Shown: positions 5,138-5,866 of the stretch, piece by piece
How positions within the stretch are numbered: the stretch's first letter is position 1
Layout: each line of letters begins with the position of its first letter
Notes under the pieces: generated by a model
Database searches by the model: none
What the model was told of the DNA's origin: nothing
What the model saw: only the letters and a program-made list of their open reading frames with translations
Assembly: GCA_021801305.1 (NCBI GenBank)
Contig: JAJYYD010000046.1
Location: 1 to 5,866, forward strand
Source: Thermoplasmata archaeon
GTDB lineage: Archaea; Thermoplasmatota; Thermoplasmata; Thermoplasmatales; Thermoplasmataceae
Direction of reading: 5' to 3'
Length of the DNA: 5,866 nt
Translations under genes and position numbers: made by a program

Positions 5138-5866
5138 CTACAAGCACCTCGTTAACGATCTTCTTGCCGGAAGACACTTCTTCCAGTATTTTCTTTGTAC
5201 CTTTCAATATCTCATCCTCTGTCATGTGTCTGCCATTATATTTCAGAATGGCCCTGTCTATGCTCAGGCCTGTGTTCTGCTTTATCACCTTTGCAGCCTG
5301 GGCTGTCATGTTGCTTTCAACGTCAATAACGATCTTGGCCTTTCCCAAAATCTTTTGAACAAATTCCGACGGGAAAGGTTCGAACATCTTTATGTACAGG
5401 AGATTTGCTGAAACATCCTCTTTCTTGAGGTCCTCGATTACGTCCAGTATTGGTCCCTTCTGGCTTCCCCATGTGACGAATGTAACTTCGGCATTGGGAT
5501 TGCCCAGAAGCTGTACCCTGTCTTCCATTGGTATCTCCGCAACGGCCGTTTCGAGTTTCCTGAATCTCTTCCTCATCATCTGGTCCCTGACCTCGGAATC
5601 CTCTGTTACGTGTCCCAGTTCATCGTGTTCGTCGCCTGTCATCCAGAATATGTTCTTCCCAAAGAATCCCATTTCGGAAATTCCGTTCTCGGTGTTCAGG
5701 TTGTATCTCTTGAAATCCTCTTTCTTCATTGTCTGGACACTCTGTATCACCTTTACCTTCTTGCTGTCTATTTCAGGTATAAGGTCCGTTGTGTTTGCCA
5801 GGTTCTTGTCTATCATATGTATTACCGGAAGCTGGTATCTGTGTGCATAATTCAGCGATCTCATTG
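5127..5866 (-). CDS. korA: 2-oxoacid:ferredoxin oxidoreductase, alpha subunit, C-terminal part (runs off right edge)
   Basis: The frame is open to the window end, so the ATG at 5864 is internal and about 245 C-terminal residues are visible. Counting from that Met, the PFOR/KOR alpha motif MTGDEHDELGHVTEDSEVR is at 75-93. The following transketolase-C-like domain begins at AEVTFVTWGSQKGPI (125-139) and continues through LYIKMFEPFPSEFV (156-169), IVIDVESNMTAQAAKVI (178-194) and the terminal KYNGRHMTEDEI (208-219). The missing part should hold the rest of the domain that contacts TPP, including the YPITPS-type motif, and possibly a fused gamma domain as in Sulfolobus-type enzymes of roughly 600 residues. 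In the family the C-terminal segment binds CoA. It is the upstream gene of the operon; its stop lies 11 bases inside the beta-subunit gene. The operon promoter is outside the window. The usual NYTGQ-like segment reads NMTAQ here, a mild variant. Confidence 0.9.
   Translation of the reverse strand, partial: MRSLNYAHRYQLPVIHMIDKNLANTTDLIPEIDSKKVKVIQSVQTMKKEDFKRYNLNTENGISEMGFFGKNIFWMTGDEHDELGHVTEDSEVRDQMMRKRFRKLETAVAEIPMEDRVQLLGNPNAEVTFVTWGSQKGPILDVIEDLKKEDVSANLLYIKMFEPFPSEFVQKILGKAKIVIDVESNMTAQAAKVIKQNTGLSIDRAILKYNGRHMTEDEILKGTKKILEEVSSGKKIVNEVLVDGA
5145..5150 (-). promoter_or_regulatory. Shine-Dalgarno site for korB
   Basis: GAGGTG on the minus strand lies seven bases before the korB ATG, inside the final codons of the alpha-subunit gene. 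It is complementary to the CACCTC-type 3' end of archaeal 16S rRNA. It is the one clear ribosome binding site in the window and fixes the start of an internal operon gene. Confidence 0.65.

Noticed and set aside
4986..5850. Long plus-strand frames at 4986-5411 and 5392-5850
   Set aside because: Both are antisense to strongly supported oxidoreductase subunit genes, and their translations have no domain-like pattern.
1..5866. Mobile elements, CRISPR repeats, tRNA or rRNA genes, toxin-antitoxin or defence genes
   Set aside because: I looked for terminal inverted repeats, regularly spaced direct repeats, cloverleaf-like segments and nuclease or helicase motifs outside the named genes and found none; almost all of the window is occupied by intact known-family genes.

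Overview
The window looks like ordinary chromosomal DNA from a thermoacidophile-type archaeon, most plausibly a member of the Thermoplasmatales (Ferroplasma, Thermoplasma or Cuniculiplasma-like). The evidence is an archaeal Orc1/Cdc6 initiator, a two-subunit 2-oxoacid:ferredoxin oxidoreductase of the archaeal type, frequent ATA and AGG/AGA codons, and starts preceded by a TATA-like element about 25 bases upstream with no ribosome binding site (leaderless transcripts). The exact taxon cannot be fixed from the sequence alone.

Layout from left to right. Positions 1-49 (minus strand) hold the first 16 codons of a gene that resembles the alanyl-tRNA editing hydrolase AlaX and runs off the left edge. 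A divergent promoter region (50-211) separates it from a plus-strand folC-like gene (212-1495), a Mur-ligase-type folylpolyglutamate/dihydrofolate synthase. An 86-base gap with an inverted repeat leads to a plus-strand orc1/cdc6 replication initiator gene (1582-2886). Facing it, with 28 bases and an oligo-T tract between the stops, is a minus-strand class I SAM methyltransferase gene (2915-3538). It shares a compact 57-base divergent promoter with a plus-strand six-helix LysE/RhtB-family exporter gene (3596-4189). The right end is a minus-strand operon that converges on the exporter gene: the C-terminal part of the 2-oxoacid:ferredoxin oxidoreductase alpha subunit (from the right edge to 5127), overlapping by 11 bases the complete beta subunit (5137-4211).

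How the genes relate. Only the oxidoreductase pair forms a clear functional unit: the two proteins make one enzyme that oxidatively decarboxylates 2-oxoacids to acyl-CoA and reduces ferredoxin. The other genes appear to be independently transcribed housekeeping or accessory genes (tRNA quality control, one-carbon cofactor metabolism, replication initiation, small-molecule methylation, export). All visible promoters fit a leaderless pattern, whereas the internal beta-subunit gene carries a strong Shine-Dalgarno sequence.

I found no mobile element, CRISPR array, tRNA, rRNA, toxin-antitoxin pair or defence system, and no stretch over 300 bases without a gene. I see no strong candidate for a new biological system. 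The points worth a second look are small: overlapping divergent TATA boxes, a probable start correction for folC, an inverted repeat and a weak origin-box-like site in front of cdc6, and a solitary methyltransferase of unknown substrate.
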